From Actinotalea endophytica (GTDB lineage: Bacteria; Actinomycetota; Actinomycetes; Actinomycetales; Cellulomonadaceae), in NCBI RefSeq assembly GCF_025717005.1, contig NZ_JAOVZU010000007.1:124001-188000 (forward strand): 64,000 nt of DNA, given 5' to 3'. Position 1 is the first letter of the stretch, and every line of letters begins with the position of its first letter. Of the stretch, positions 42,764-52,696 are shown piece by piece. The notes under the pieces were generated by a model. The model worked only from the letters and a program-made list of their open reading frames with translations, had not been told where the DNA came from and did not search any database. The position numbers and the translations under genes were made by a program.

Positions 42764-42794
42764 GGTACCGCGGGTATCAGGTACCGTACGTACC
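42764..42794. promoter_or_regulatory. Two tandem TetR-type operators before the thiolase operon
   Basis: GGTAC-CGCGG-GTATC (42764-42778) and GGTAC-CGTAC-GTACC (42780-42794) both fit GRTAC-N5-GTAYC, the pattern at the start of the TetR gene at 38.8 kb. The second shares 11 of 15 bases with the minus-strand form of that copy and includes TACCGT as a possible -10 element. They lie 62 bases before the thiolase ATG. Confidence 0.6.
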
Positions 42795-42856
42795 AGGCAC
42801 TTAGCAGGCCGCACTCGCCCAGTCCAGAGTCGGACGTCCCGGAGGAGTCAGAGCAG

Positions 42857-44146
42857 ATGGCCGGAAGCAGGCGCCCCGTCGTCGTCGGGGGCAACCGCAC
42901 ACCGTTCGCGAGAGCCGGGGGCGCCTACGCCCACGTCTCGAACCTCGACCTGCTCACCGCAGCGCTCGACGGGCTGGTCGCCCGCTTCGGGCTCGCCGGC
43001 GAGCGGCTCGGCGAGGTCGCGGCCGGCGCGGTGCTCAAGCACACCCGGGACTTCAACCTGACCAGAGAAGCCGTGCTCGGCTCGGCGCTGTCGAACGAGA
43101 CCCCCGCCTACGACGTTCAGATGGCCTGCGCGACCGGCATGGAGACGATCGCCTCGATCGCCGACAAGATCCGCCTCGGCCGCCTCGACGTCGGCGTGGC
43201 CGGCGGCGTCGACTCCGCGTCCGACGCACCCATCGTGGTGACCGAGCAGCTCCGGGCCGCGCTGCTCGACCTCAACCGGGCCAAGACCGTGCAGGCGAAG
43301 CTCGCCGCGGTCGCCAAGATCCGGCCCTCGCACCTCGCCCCCGTCGCCCCCGACGTGGCCGAGCCGCGTACCGGGCTCTCGATGGGCGAGCACCAGGCCC
43401 TCACCACCGCGGCCTGGGGCATCAGTCGCGAGGAGCAGGACGAGCTCGCCCTGGCCAGCCACCAGCGCCTCGCGGCCGCCTACGACGCAGGCTTCTTCGA
43501 CGACCTCGTCACGCCCTACCGGCGCCTCGTGCGGGACGCCAACCTGCGGCCGGACACCTCGATGGAGAAGCTCGGCGCGCTGGCGCCCGTCTTCGGCAAG
43601 CGGCTCGACACCCCCGCCACGATGACCGCGGGCAACTCCACGCCGCTGACCGACGGCGCGTCCACCGTGCTGCTCGCCGACCAGTCCTGGGCAGCCGAGC
43701 GCGGTCTGCCGGCGCTCGCCGAGGTGGTCGACCTCGAGGCCGGCGCGGTGGACTTCGTGCACGGCAAGGACGGCCTGCTGCTGGCCCCGGTCCATGCCGT
43801 ACCGCGGCTGCTCGCGCGGCACGGCATGAGCCTCGCGGACTTCGAGATCGTCGAGATCCACGAGGCCTTCGCCGCCACCGTGCTCGCCACCCTCAAGGCC
43901 TGGGAGGACCCGGACTTCTGCCGCGACCGGCTGGGTCGGGACGGACCCCTCGGCTCGATCGACCGGGCCCGGCTCAACGTGCACGGCTCGTCGCTCGCGG
44001 CCGGGCACCCGTTCGCCGCGACCGGCGGGCGGATCGTCGCCACGGCGGCCAAGGAGCTCGCGTCCCGCGGCTCGGGCGCACGGGGACTCGTCTCGGTGTG
44101 CGCGGCCGGTGGGCAGGGCGTCGTCGCGATCCTGGAGGCAGTGTGA
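42857..44146 (+). CDS. Acetyl-CoA C-acyltransferase (thiolase, FadI-like)
   Basis: The 429-residue protein is a thiolase with the nucleophilic Cys in DVQMACATGMETIASIAD, TAGNSTPLTDGAS, EIHEAFAATVLATL, the active-site loop NVHGSSLAAGHPFAATGGR and the second Cys in VSVCAAGGQG. It would cleave 3-ketoacyl-CoA in beta-oxidation. GGAGGAG precedes the ATG. It heads a three-gene operon with a ketoacyl reductase and a MaoC dehydratase, all overlapping by four bases. Confidence 0.92.
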   Translation: MAGSRRPVVVGGNRTPFARAGGAYAHVSNLDLLTAALDGLVARFGLAGERLGEVAAGAVLKHTRDFNLTREAVLGSALSNETPAYDVQMACATGMETIASIADKIRLGRLDVGVAGGVDSASDAPIVVTEQLRAALLDLNRAKTVQAKLAAVAKIRPSHLAPVAPDVAEPRTGLSMGEHQALTTAAWGISREEQDELALASHQRLAAAYDAGFFDDLVTPYRRLVRDANLRPDTSMEKLGALAPVFGKRLDTPATMTAGNSTPLTDGASTVLLADQSWAAERGLPALAEVVDLEAGAVDFVHGKDGLLLAPVHAVPRLLARHGMSLADFEIVEIHEAFAATVLATLKAWEDPDFCRDRLGRDGPLGSIDRARLNVHGSSLAAGHPFAATGGRIVATAAKELASRGSGARGLVSVCAAGGQGVVAILEAV

Positions 44147-45492
44147 GCGACACCTACCTCGAGCTGGTCAACTCCGGGTTCACCGCGGAGCTCGCCAAGC
44201 GGCTCGGCCTGCCGCGTCCCGCCCGGCTGCGCCGGTTCCGGGCCGGCGACCAGCTGGTGCCCGGGCCGGTCCTGGTGCTCGCCGACGGTGCGGCCGGGGC
44301 CGACGCCGACGCGCTCGCCGCGACGCTGCTGGACCGGGACCTCGACGTGCGCCGACGCCCGGACGGCGACCACCGGTGGGGTGCGGTGGTCGTGGTGCTC
44401 ACCGGCGTCACCGGGCCGGCCGACCTGTCCGGCCCGGCGCTCGACCTCGCCGGAGTGCTCAAGAAGCTGGCGCACGGCGCACGCGTCGTCACGGTGTCCC
44501 GCGCAGCGGCCGAGGCCACCGACCCCGCGGCCGCGGCAGCCCGGCAGGGTGTCGACGGCCTGCTCCGCTCCCTCGCCAAGGAGCTGCGCGGTGGCGCCAC
44601 CGGCAACGGCCTGGTGCTCGCCGACGGGACCGCGGTGACCTCGCCGTCCGCGCTGGGTGCGCTGGAGTTCCTGCTGTCCGCGAAGAGCGCGTTCGTCGAC
44701 GGGCAGCTGCTCACGGTGCAGGGCACCGGCGGACACCCGCCGGCGGACCCCGACCGCCCGCTCGACGGCCAGGTCGCCCTCGTCACGGGTGCGGCGCGCG
44801 GGATCGGCGCGGCGATCGCCCGGACCCTCGCGCGGGACGGCGCCCGACTGCTGCTGGTCGACGTGCCCGCCGCAGGCGACGGTCTCGCCGCGGTGGCCAA
44901 CGAGACCCGCGGCACGGCGCTGCAGCTCGACCTGACCTCGCCGGACGCCCCGCAGCGCCTGGTCGAGCACGTGCGCTCGCGGTTCGGCCACCTCGACGTC
45001 GTGGTGCACAACGCCGGCATCACGCGCGACAAGCTGCTCGCCAACATGACGCCCGACCGCTGGGACAGCGTGCTCGCGGTCAACGTGATCGCGCCGTTGC
45101 GGGTGACCGAGGCGCTGCTCGACGCCGGCGTGCTGGGCGAGGCGCCGCGGGTCGTGTGCCTCGCATCCACCAGCGGGATCGCGGGCAACCGCGGCCAGAC
45201 GAACTACGCGGCGTCCAAGGCCGGGGTGATCGGCATGGTCCGGGCCCAGGCGCCGGTGCTCGCGTCGGCCGGCGGCACGGTCAACGCGGTCGCACCGGGC
45301 TTCATCGAGACCGAGATGACCGCACGGATCCCCGCCCTGACCCGGCAGGTCGCGCGGCGGCTGAACTCCCTGCAGCAGGGCGGCCTGCCGACCGACGTCG
45401 CCGAGGCGATCGCTTTCCTCGCCTCGCCGCAGGCGGGCGGGATCTCCGGCCAGGTGCTGCGGGTCTGCGGGCAGAACATGGTGGGTGCGTGA
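44143..45492 (+). CDS. 3-oxoacyl-[ACP/CoA] reductase, long FabG4-like form
   Basis: The 449-residue protein has an N-terminal Rossmann-like half without catalytic residues and a C-terminal SDR domain. The latter has GAARGIGAAIARTLARDGA (cofactor), HNAGITRDKLLANM, the Ser in CLASTSGIAGN and YAASK (Tyr-x3-Lys). This two-part layout is that of high-molecular-weight FabG4 proteins of actinobacteria, which reduce 3-oxoacyl-CoA or -ACP with NADH. The GTG start overlaps the thiolase stop (GTGA). Confidence 0.92.
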   Translation: MSDTYLELVNSGFTAELAKRLGLPRPARLRRFRAGDQLVPGPVLVLADGAAGADADALAATLLDRDLDVRRRPDGDHRWGAVVVVLTGVTGPADLSGPALDLAGVLKKLAHGARVVTVSRAAAEATDPAAAAARQGVDGLLRSLAKELRGGATGNGLVLADGTAVTSPSALGALEFLLSAKSAFVDGQLLTVQGTGGHPPADPDRPLDGQVALVTGAARGIGAAIARTLARDGARLLLVDVPAAGDGLAAVANETRGTALQLDLTSPDAPQRLVEHVRSRFGHLDVVVHNAGITRDKLLANMTPDRWDSVLAVNVIAPLRVTEALLDAGVLGEAPRVVCLASTSGIAGNRGQTNYAASKAGVIGMVRAQAPVLASAGGTVNAVAPGFIETEMTARIPALTRQVARRLNSLQQGGLPTDVAEAIAFLASPQAGGISGQVLRVCGQNMVGA

Positions 45493-46409
45493 GCGGCGCA
45501 GCGCACGGCGCGAGCCACCCGGGCCGCGCCGTGCACGGCGACGGCCCGGTGATCGAGCTCGGCTCGGTGCCGTCGCTCGGCGCATCGCAGCGGCGAGGAC
45601 TGGCCGGCTCGGCCGCTGCGGCCGCAACCCGCCGCCGCGACGTCGCGGCCGACGCCCTCGACGGAACCACCCTGCTCGCGCAGGGTCTGACCACCGACCC
45701 GGACCGGCTCACCGCCTACCAGCACCTGGTAGGCGCCCCGGCGCAGGACCGGCTGCCCGCCGGGTTCGTCCACGTGCTCGCGTTCCCGCTCGCCAACGCG
45801 CTCATGGTGCGCGACGGCTTCCCGCTGCCGCTGCTCGGCCTCGTCCACCTGGCCAACGAGGTCACCCAGCAGCGGCCGGTCGTGCTCGGCGAGGAGGTGG
45901 ACGTCGCGGTGCACGCCGAACGGCTCACCGCGCACCACCGCGGGGTGAGCGTCGACGTCGTGGCCGAGGTCGGCGTGGCCGGCGAGCCGGTGTGGCGCGG
46001 CGTGTCGACCTACCTCGCCAAGGGCTACCGGCTGGACGGCGCGACGGCCGACCGGGCCGAGCGGCCCGAGTGGCACGCCCCGCAGCCCACCGGGGCCTGG
46101 CGCCTGGAGGCCGACCTCGGCCGCCGGTACGCGGCGGTCTCCGGGGACCGGAACCCGATCCACACCTCGACGCTCGCGGCGAAGGCGTTCGGGTTCCCGC
46201 GGACCATCGCGCACGGGATGTACACCGCCGCCCGCGCGCTCGCCCACCTCGACGAGCCCGACGCATTCACCTGGCGGGCCGAGTTCGCCGCACCGATCGT
46301 CCTGCCGAGCACGGTGTCGGTGCGCGCCGGCACGGACGGCCCGGCCCGCGTGCTCGACGCGTGGGCCAAGCGGCACCAGCTGCACGTCACCGTCACCCCG
46401 CGGGGCTGA
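45489..46409 (+). CDS. MaoC-family hot-dog dehydratase
   Basis: The 306-residue protein has two hot-dog halves. The C-terminal half carries the hydratase 2 motif YAAVSGDRNPIHTSTLAAKAFGFPRTIAHGMYT (Asp, Asn and His of the active site, in segments of this block). The N-terminal half resembles FAS1-like dehydratase regions (LANEVTQQRPVVLGEEVDV). It would interconvert trans-2-enoyl- and 3-hydroxyacyl-CoA. The GTG start overlaps the reductase stop by four bases, completing a beta-oxidation set. Confidence 0.9.
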   Translation: MSGAAHGASHPGRAVHGDGPVIELGSVPSLGASQRRGLAGSAAAAATRRRDVAADALDGTTLLAQGLTTDPDRLTAYQHLVGAPAQDRLPAGFVHVLAFPLANALMVRDGFPLPLLGLVHLANEVTQQRPVVLGEEVDVAVHAERLTAHHRGVSVDVVAEVGVAGEPVWRGVSTYLAKGYRLDGATADRAERPEWHAPQPTGAWRLEADLGRRYAAVSGDRNPIHTSTLAAKAFGFPRTIAHGMYTAARALAHLDEPDAFTWRAEFAAPIVLPSTVSVRAGTDGPARVLDAWAKRHQLHVTVTPRG

Positions 46410-46431
46410 CCGGCACGCCTAGGCTCGGCGC

Positions 46432-47043
46432 ATGGCTGACGACCTGGAACCGTTCGCCGGCGAGCTCGAGCCGGAGGGCGACTACGACCTCGTCGCCTTC
46501 ACCGACCTCGATCTGTCCGGCGCGGACGGACGCGAGGCACGGTTCGTCGAGTGCCGGCTCACCGGCTGCACGCTCGACGAGACCCGCCTGGACGGCGCGC
46601 ACCTGATCGACACCACCGTCGAGCGCGCCCGCGCCACGACCGTGCACCTGCGCGACGGCGTGTGGCGCGGCGTGACGTGGACCGACTGCCGGCTCGGTGC
46701 ACTGCTCGCCAGCGGCGGCCGGCTCGACGACGTCACGCTGCGCGGCGGCAAGGTCGACTTCCTGTCCTTCGCGGGCGCCACGCTCGACCAGGTGCGCCTC
46801 GAGGGCGTCACGATCGGCGAGCTCGGGCTCGGCGGTGCGTCGATCCGCCGGCTCGTGGTGACCGACTGCCGGGTCGACCGGCTCGACGCCGCCGACGCCC
46901 GGATCCGCGACACCGACCTGCGAGGCGCGCTGCTGGACCAGGTCGACGGAGTGGCCGGGCTGGCCGGCGCGACCATCGGCCCGGACCAGGCTGCCGCCCT
47001 CGCGCCCGCCCTCGCGGCCGCGCTGCGGATCCGGGTGGAGTGA
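46432..47043 (+). CDS. Pentapeptide-repeat protein
   Basis: The 203-residue protein has a divergent right-handed beta-helix: repeated A(D/N)LxX-like pentads such as TDLDLSGADGREARFVECRL, CTLDETRLDGAHL, VDFLSFAGATLDQVRLEG and LDAADARIRDTDLRGALLD. The function of such single proteins is unknown; some mimic DNA and bind gyrase. TAGGCT lies six bases before the ATG and no ribosome-binding site is present, so it is probably leaderless. Its stop is only three bases from the opposing chemoreceptor stop. Confidence 0.85.
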   Translation: MADDLEPFAGELEPEGDYDLVAFTDLDLSGADGREARFVECRLTGCTLDETRLDGAHLIDTTVERARATTVHLRDGVWRGVTWTDCRLGALLASGGRLDDVTLRGGKVDFLSFAGATLDQVRLEGVTIGELGLGGASIRRLVVTDCRVDRLDAADARIRDTDLRGALLDQVDGVAGLAGATIGPDQAAALAPALAAALRIRVE

Positions 47044-47046
47044 GGC

Positions 47047-49266
47047 TCAGTCGTCGCCGAGCTCGAACTCCCGGACACCGGCCATGAGCTCCTCCGAGAC
47101 CGCACCTAGCTCGACGACGACAGCGCGCAGGTCCTCGACCTGAGCCTGGCCGCCACGCATCACCTGCTCGACCCCGGCGATGTTCTCGGCGATGCCCCGG
47201 CTGCCGTCGGCCGCCGCGACCAGGTTCCGCTCGATCTCGCTGGTCGTCGCGGTCTGCTGCTCGACCATCGCGGCGATCGACGACTGGTGCTCGTTGGCCT
47301 CGGTGATCGCCGAGGTGATCCGACCCACCGCGGCGCCGACGTCGGACGCATCCATCGTCACGGCCTCGAGGACCGGCGTGATGTCCTGGATCGCCTGCGC
47401 GGTCTGCTGGGCGAGCTCCTTGACCTCGCCGGCCACCACCGCGAAGCCCTTGCCGGCGTCGCCGGCTCGGGCAGCCTCGATGGTCGCGTTGAGCGCGAGC
47501 AGGTTGGTCTGCTCGGCGATCTGCGTGATCGCCTGCAGCACGGTGGCGATCCGGGTCGAGGACTCCTGCAGTCGCGCGGTGGACTGGGCGGCGTCGCTCG
47601 TGGTCTCCACGGCCTGGGCGACCTGCTGGCTCGCGGCGTGCACGTCGCCCGCGATCGCCTCGACGGAGGTGCGCAGCTCGGTGAGCGCGGCGGTCACCGA
47701 GCCCACCTCGCTCGACACCCGCTCCGCGACGCCCGCGGCGGCCGCGGACTCGGCGAGCGCGCCGCTCGCGCTCTCGGCCACCCCGCTGCTCGCGGTGTCC
47801 AGCGCGTCGGCCGTGGACCGCAGCTGGGTCGCGCCGGCGGCCATCCGGCCGAGCGCGTGACGCATCGCCTCGACGGCAGTGCCCACGGCGGTACCCATCC
47901 GCCCGACCTCGTCGAAGCCCTCGGCCTCGACGGTGCCGGTCAGGTCACGCTCGGCGACCTTCGCCATCGCGTCGGTGAGCCGGCGGACCCGGGCGACGGT
48001 GCGCCCGGTGAACAGCGCGAGCAGCACGCCGACGACGGCCACCACGCCGAGCCCGACGAGTAACGAGGTCCACAGGGAGGAGGTGACACCGGCCTGGAGG
48101 CGCTCGATCGGAACCATGTGGTCGGAGTCCATGCCCCAGGCGGCGATCGCCCAACCCCACGGGTCGAACGGGATCACCTCGACGCCGGCCAGGTCGTCGC
48201 TGAGCGGGATCTCGACACTGCTCGGGTTGCCGTCGGTCGACGCCGCGGCGGCGTCCAGGAGCGCCTGGCCGATCGATGCGCCGTTCGCGTCCACCGCGTC
48301 CACGGCGCTGTCGCCCTCGACCGCGCCCGGCGGCGGCACGACCCACGACCCGGCCTTGTCGACGACCGTGAAGTAGCCGTTCATGCCCACGCTCTGGGAC
48401 GCGAGCGCCTCGCGCAAGGGTGCGTCCACGACGGCCTGCGGGATGCCGACGAAGATCGCGCCCACGACCTCGTCGCCCTGGACGATCGGCGCGTACCCGG
48501 TGACGTACAGCTCGCCGACCACGGTGGCGGTGCCGGTGAAGACCTCGCCCGAGAGCAGGGCCTTGACGACGGCGTTCTCCGAGCCGTCCGCCATCACCCG
48601 CGGGATGTAGGTACCGATCGCGCGCTCGCCGTCGGCCGTGACGATGCTGGTCGCCACCCGCAGCATGTCGCCGTCGCCCACCTTCTCGAAGATCGTGACG
48701 GCCTCACCGGTGAGGTTCGCGATGTCGTCGACGACCGGGACGTACGCGTCCGTCGCACGGTGCTGGCCGAGCCACTGCCCGCCGACCAGCATGGCGGGCG
48801 CCACGACCTCCGACTCGTCCCCGGTGAACTGGTTGACCGCGGTCCAGGTGACCGGCTCGCCGAACGAGTACTTGCCGGTCTGCGCCGCGGCCGCCTCCGC
48901 GACCCGCAGGTCGGACTCGATCCGGTCGGTGACGGTGCCGACCTGGGTCTCGACCAGCGTCGTCGCGTAGCGGGCGGCTTCGCCGACCGACATGTCGGCC
49001 ATCGTCATGATGTCCTGCGTCGCGCCGTCGACGACGCGCGCGGTCTGCCACGCCGAGAGCCCGCCCACCAGGACGGCGGCGATCGCGACGGCACCGACCC
49101 CGGCCATCGTGAGCTTCGCGCGCAGGCCGAGGTGGCGGCGCGTGGCGGACGCGGAGCCCCGCGGGACGGCGGAGGGCTCGGCGCCTGGGGACGTGGCGCG
49201 AGCCGGGGCGGAGGTGGTCGCCGGGGTCGTGGTCGGATGGGTCTCGGTGGTCGTCGCGACGGTCAT
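47047..49266 (-). CDS. Methyl-accepting chemotaxis protein with Cache sensor
   Basis: The 739-residue protein has a Thr/Pro-rich head, one membrane helix ([22 protein letters not shown]), a large extracellular Cache 3/Cache 2 sensor (about residues 80-400), a second helix ([20 protein letters not shown]), HAMP and a signalling domain. The hairpin tip [41 protein letters not shown] is diagnostic (in segments). It should couple a ligand to CheA/CheW, so the organism is probably motile. ATG 49266 is preferred because GAGG lies six bases upstream. Confidence 0.94.
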   Translation of the reverse strand: MTVATTTETHPTTTPATTSAPARATSPGAEPSAVPRGSASATRRHLGLRAKLTMAGVGAVAIAAVLVGGLSAWQTARVVDGATQDIMTMADMSVGEAARYATTLVETQVGTVTDRIESDLRVAEAAAAQTGKYSFGEPVTWTAVNQFTGDESEVVAPAMLVGGQWLGQHRATDAYVPVVDDIANLTGEAVTIFEKVGDGDMLRVATSIVTADGERAIGTYIPRVMADGSENAVVKALLSGEVFTGTATVVGELYVTGYAPIVQGDEVVGAIFVGIPQAVVDAPLREALASQSVGMNGYFTVVDKAGSWVVPPPGAVEGDSAVDAVDANGASIGQALLDAAAASTDGNPSSVEIPLSDDLAGVEVIPFDPWGWAIAAWGMDSDHMVPIERLQAGVTSSLWTSLLVGLGVVAVVGVLLALFTGRTVARVRRLTDAMAKVAERDLTGTVEAEGFDEVGRMGTAVGTAVEAMRHALGRMAAGATQLRSTADALDTASSGVAESASGALAESAAAAGVAERVSSEVGSVTAALTELRTSVEAIAGDVHAASQQVAQAVETTSDAAQSTARLQESSTRIATVLQAITQIAEQTNLLALNATIEAARAGDAGKGFAVVAGEVKELAQQTAQAIQDITPVLEAVTMDASDVGAAVGRITSAITEANEHQSSIAAMVEQQTATTSEIERNLVAAADGSRGIAENIAGVEQVMRGGQAQVEDLRAVVVELGAVSEELMAGVREFELGDD

Positions 49267-49360
49267 GCTCATCCTCGTTCGGGGGGAACGGCCACCTCGC
49301 GAGGCGGCCCGGACTACCGAACCGATCGGCCGCGGCGCCCACGGCCTGAGACGTTGGGCG

Positions 49361-50344
49361 CTACCAGCCCGCGGCGTCGAGCACCCGTTCCGCCACCCGG
49401 TCCACATCACCGACGCCGTCGACGACCGCGTCGTCGGCACCTGCGCGACGCAGGATCGCCTCGAGCTCGACGGTGCGGGCGAGCTCCCCCGGGTCGGGTG
49501 CGGTCGCGCGCGTCCGGAGCCGGTCCAGCCGCACGTCCTCCGGCACGCTCAGCCGCACGACGCGCACGTCGGCGCCGTCGAACGCCCGCTCGTAGTCGGC
49601 ACGGTCGGCGGGCTCCTCGACGACGCGCGGCAGCACCACGTGACGCAGGCCCCGTTCGCGGTAGAGCGGTGCCAGCCTGGCCAGTGCGTCGAGAGCCAGT
49701 CGCTGGTGGAACGGGTCGTCGGGCGGCACGGGCGCGGCCGAGGTCAGCGCATCGACGTCGAGCACGACGTGCGGCACACCGCGGTCGGCGAGCAGGCGTC
49801 CCACCCGGTCGCCGACCGTGGTCTTGCCCGCACCGAGGCTGCCGTTGATCACCAGGACACGCGTGCGGTCCTCGTCGTGCAGCCACCGGCCGAGGCACAC
49901 CGACCCGGGCTCGTCCACGTAGGGGCCCCAGCTCGGGATCCGCCGGTAGCCCGCCGACGCGTAGAGCCCGAGAGCCGCGGTCTGGCGCAGCCCGGTCTCC
50001 AGGACCAGCCGGCGCAGGCCGACCTCGCGGGCGGCACCCTCCAGCGCCACGAGCACCTGCCGGGACAGCCCGACGCCGCGCCAGGCAGGCCGGACGTACA
50101 TCCGCTTCAGCTCGCCCGTCCCGGTCGGCAGGTGCGGCTCGAGGCGGAGCGAACCGGTCGCGACCGGTTCACCGTCGACGCGCACCAGGACCGTGCGCAC
50201 CATCTGCTCGGCCGGCAGCTCGGGCTCGATGTCCTCGACCCCGTCGTAGAGCTCGGCGAGCCCGGCCTGCTGCTCGGCGCGCAGTGCCGCCGCGTCCTGG
50301 TCCGCCCAGGGCACGACCGTGAGGTCGGGCCCCGCGCCGCTCAT
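49361..50344 (-). CDS. Fusion of a GNAT acetyltransferase and a P-loop kinase
   Basis: The 327-residue protein joins two enzymes. Residues 1-155 form a GNAT domain: [40 protein letters not shown] (acetyl-CoA loop R-x-x-G-x-G/A) and [19 protein letters not shown]. Residues 165-327 form a P-loop kinase: [31 protein letters not shown] and [20 protein letters not shown]. Acceptors are unknown. The ATG overlaps the purQ stop by four bases, so it is made with PurS and PurQ, though it is not a purine enzyme by family. Confidence 0.85.
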   Translation of the reverse strand: MSGAGPDLTVVPWADQDAAALRAEQQAGLAELYDGVEDIEPELPAEQMVRTVLVRVDGEPVATGSLRLEPHLPTGTGELKRMYVRPAWRGVGLSRQVLVALEGAAREVGLRRLVLETGLRQTAALGLYASAGYRRIPSWGPYVDEPGSVCLGRWLHDEDRTRVLVINGSLGAGKTTVGDRVGRLLADRGVPHVVLDVDALTSAAPVPPDDPFHQRLALDALARLAPLYRERGLRHVVLPRVVEEPADRADYERAFDGADVRVVRLSVPEDVRLDRLRTRATAPDPGELARTVELEAILRRAGADDAVVDGVGDVDRVAERVLDAAGW

Positions 50345-51087
50345 CGGTGCAGCAGGGCGTTGAGCGCCGAGGAGAAGAAGCGCAGGCCGTCCGTGCCGGT
50401 GCGCGGGCCGTTCGGGCCGTCCGGTCCGAACCCGACCTCGACCGCGTGCTCGGGGTGCGGCATCAGCCCGACGACGTTGCCCTTGGCGTTCGTGATGCCG
50501 GCGATGTCCCGGCGGGAGCCGTTCGGGTTCCACCCGACGTACCGGAACACGACCCGGCCCTCGCCCTCGAGCTCGTCGAGGGTGTGCTCGTCGGCGACGA
50601 ACTGGCCGTCCTGGTTCTTCAGCGGGATCGTGATCGTCTCGCCGGTGCGGAACTCGTGGGTCCACGCGGTGTCGACGTTCTCGACCGCGAGGACCTGCTC
50701 GCGGCAGACGAACGTGCGGTGGTCGTTCTTGATCATCGCCCCGGGGAGCAGATGGGCCTCGGCGAGGATCTGGAACCCGTTGCAGATCCCGAGCACCGGC
50801 ATCCCGCCGTCCGCGGCGTCGACGACCTTCTCCATGACCGGCGCGAACCGGCTGATCGCGCCGGCCCGCAGGTAGTCGCCGTAGGAGAAGCCGCCCGGCA
50901 GCACCACGGCGTCGACATCGTGCAGGTCGGCGTCGGCGTGCCACAGCGCGACCGGTGTACCCCCGGCGAGCCGCACGGCACGCGCGGCGTCCCGGTCGTC
51001 CAGCGTGCCGGGGAACGTCACGACGCCGATCCGGGCGTCGGCCGCGGTGCGGGACGGCGCGGGGGGTGGCGCGGCGACGTGGCTCAC
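50341..51087 (-). CDS. purQ: Phosphoribosylformylglycinamidine synthase glutaminase subunit
   Basis: The 248-residue protein is PurQ, a class I glutamine amidotransferase that feeds ammonia to PurL. Motifs are [39 protein letters not shown], the nucleophile in [20 protein letters not shown] (Cys) and [14 protein letters not shown] (His/Glu). The GTG start overlaps the purS stop by four bases. PurL itself is 23 kb away at 25.2 kb. Confidence 0.97.
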   Translation of the reverse strand: MSHVAAPPPAPSRTAADARIGVVTFPGTLDDRDAARAVRLAGGTPVALWHADADLHDVDAVVLPGGFSYGDYLRAGAISRFAPVMEKVVDAADGGMPVLGICNGFQILAEAHLLPGAMIKNDHRTFVCREQVLAVENVDTAWTHEFRTGETITIPLKNQDGQFVADEHTLDELEGEGRVVFRYVGWNPNGSRRDIAGITNAKGNVVGLMPHPEHAVEVGFGPDGPNGPRTGTDGLRFFSSALNALLHR

Positions 51088-51356
51088 GCGCCGGCTCCCT
51101 CGGCCTCGTCGGGCTCCTCGGTGACCCGGACGACGTCCTCGATCACCGGGTTCGACAGCAGCGTGATCGCGGCCTCCCGCACGGTGGCGAGCACCTCGTC
51201 GGTGATCGGACCGTCCACGGTCAGCTCGAACCGGCGGCCCTGGCGGACCCCGGTGAACCCGGTGAACCCGAGCCGCGGCAGCGCCGAGGCGACGGCCTTG
51301 CCCTGCGGGTCGAGGATCTCCGGCTTGGGCATCACTTCGACGACGACTCGTCCCAC
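51084..51356 (-). CDS. purS: Phosphoribosylformylglycinamidine synthase subunit PurS
   Basis: The 90-residue protein matches Pur[38 protein letters not shown] and a C-terminal [13 protein letters not shown]. It bridges PurL and PurQ in the FGAM synthase complex. GTG 51356 has GGGAG upstream. TACGCT at 51420-51415 on this strand may be the -10 element of the purS-purQ-fusion operon. Confidence 0.96.
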   Translation of the reverse strand: MGRVVVEVMPKPEILDPQGKAVASALPRLGFTGFTGVRQGRRFELTVDGPITDEVLATVREAAITLLSNPVIEDVVRVTEEPDEAEGAGA

Positions 51357-51464
51357 GGGTGCTCCCTGAGGTGGCGGTGCTGCGCTGTGGTGGGCGGCGC
51401 GCTGGACGGTGGCCAGCGTACCGATCGCGGCGTGCCGGGTGCGCCCTCAGCCCGCCGCCTGGAC

Positions 51465-52118
51465 CTAGCGCGCCGTGCGGCGGGCGCGGAGCACCGAGTC
51501 GTGGGGGTGCCGAGCGTGCTCGCCGTCGGCGTGCGGCCGGCTCTCCAGGACCTCGACCTGCCAGCCGTCGTCGAGCAGCGCGGCCACGTCGGACGGTTGC
51601 ACGCGCTCGGCCGGGTCCTGGCCACCCACGGCGACCGGCCGGCCGTCCTCGAGCGCGTGCCCGACGAACAGCAGGGTCCCGCCGGGTGCGACCGCGGCGA
51701 GCACGGCCCGAGCAGCCGCGTCGTCGTGGTCGTGCGACAGGGCCGGGTAGTGCGTGACGACCAGGTCGTACGCCTCGGCCCGCGGCGGGCCGTCGGTGAT
51801 GTCGGCGACCAGCCACTCCACCTCGACGCCGTGCTCCGCACCGGCCCGTTCGGCGCGCTCGACCGCGACCCGCGAGATGTCGGTCGCGGTGACCCGCCAG
51901 CCCCGCGCGGCCAGCCAGACGGCGTCCGCGCCCTCGCCGCAGCCGACGTCCAGCGCACGCCCCGGTGCGAGGCCTCCGGCCTCGGCGACCAGCGTCGCGT
52001 TCGGGCGTCCGCTCCACACCCGGTCGCTCTCCGCGTAGCGCCGGTCCCAGTCGGCGGCGGTCTGCGGGTGCGTCGGCGGGTGGCTCGAGTGGTCGTGGCT
52101 CGAGTGGTCGTGGCTCAC
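51465..52118 (-). CDS. Class I SAM-dependent methyltransferase with a His-rich head
   Basis: The 217-residue protein starts with a histidine/serine repeat ([16 protein letters not shown]). A compact methyltransferase core follows, with [17 protein letters not shown], motif [44 protein letters not shown] and [15 protein letters not shown]. It resembles TehB/thiopurine-type methyltransferases; the acceptor is unknown. The histidine repeat comes from two near-identical 15-base DNA repeats (GAGTGGTCGTGGCTC) at 52087-52118. The start is GTG 52118. Confidence 0.85.
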   Translation of the reverse strand: MSHDHSSHDHSSHPPTHPQTAADWDRRYAESDRVWSGRPNATLVAEAGGLAPGRALDVGCGEGADAVWLAARGWRVTATDISRVAVERAERAGAEHGVEVEWLVADITDGPPRAEAYDLVVTHYPALSHDHDDAAARAVLAAVAPGGTLLFVGHALEDGRPVAVGGQDPAERVQPSDVAALLDDGWQVEVLESRPHADGEHARHPHDSVLRARRTAR

Positions 52119-52177
52119 TGTCGGGTCCTTCGGCTCGGCACGGCGAGGGGCAGCCCGACGGTACCCGCGGCGCGGCG

Positions 52178-52696
52178 TCAGTACGGCTTGGACGGACCCC
52201 AGATGCTGCCGGCCGGCGGTGGCTCGTCCTGCATCAGGTGCCACTTGCGGGCCCGGCGTCGGGTGGGCCGCGCCACGACCGGCACCGCGCCGATCGCGAC
52301 GAACCCGAGGTACTGCCAGAACGTGTGCGCACCGGGCGAGCGGACCGCCGCCACGACGGCGATCGCGACGAAGACCCAGGCCAGCCCCACGTGGCGGAGG
52401 TAGTACCACCGACCTTCGATGTCGTCGGACACCCAGTCCGCGTGGCTGGTGATCGGCAGGTCGAAGAACCGGTACATCACCCAGGACACGGGGTCGGGGC
52501 GGGTGCGCCACCGAGTCGCCCAGCCGCTGCGCGCGAGGTCCCAGGCGGTACGCCGGTCCAGCCGCCGCGCGCCGTCCGGCGCGAGGTCCTCGAGCAGGCC
52601 GAGCACCTCGTCCTCGTGGAACCGGCGCCAGCGCGCCGGGTAGGCGCGCAGCCACCAGCGCGCACTGCGCTCGAATGCCTCCCGCTGCTCGGTCAT
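52178..52696 (-). CDS. Membrane protein of a PadR-linked family, unknown function
   Basis: The 172-residue protein begins [30 protein letters not shown], a head typical of PadR-associated actinobacterial proteins. It continues [15 protein letters not shown], then has two membrane helices ([17 protein letters not shown] and [17 protein letters not shown]) and ends [18 protein letters not shown]. The ATG overlaps the stop of a shorter paralogue by four bases, so both follow the PadR gene in one operon. Function unknown. Confidence 0.75.
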   Translation of the reverse strand: MTEQREAFERSARWWLRAYPARWRRFHEDEVLGLLEDLAPDGARRLDRRTAWDLARSGWATRWRTRPDPVSWVMYRFFDLPITSHADWVSDDIEGRWYYLRHVGLAWVFVAIAVVAAVRSPGAHTFWQYLGFVAIGAVPVVARPTRRRARKWHLMQDEPPPAGSIWGPSKPY

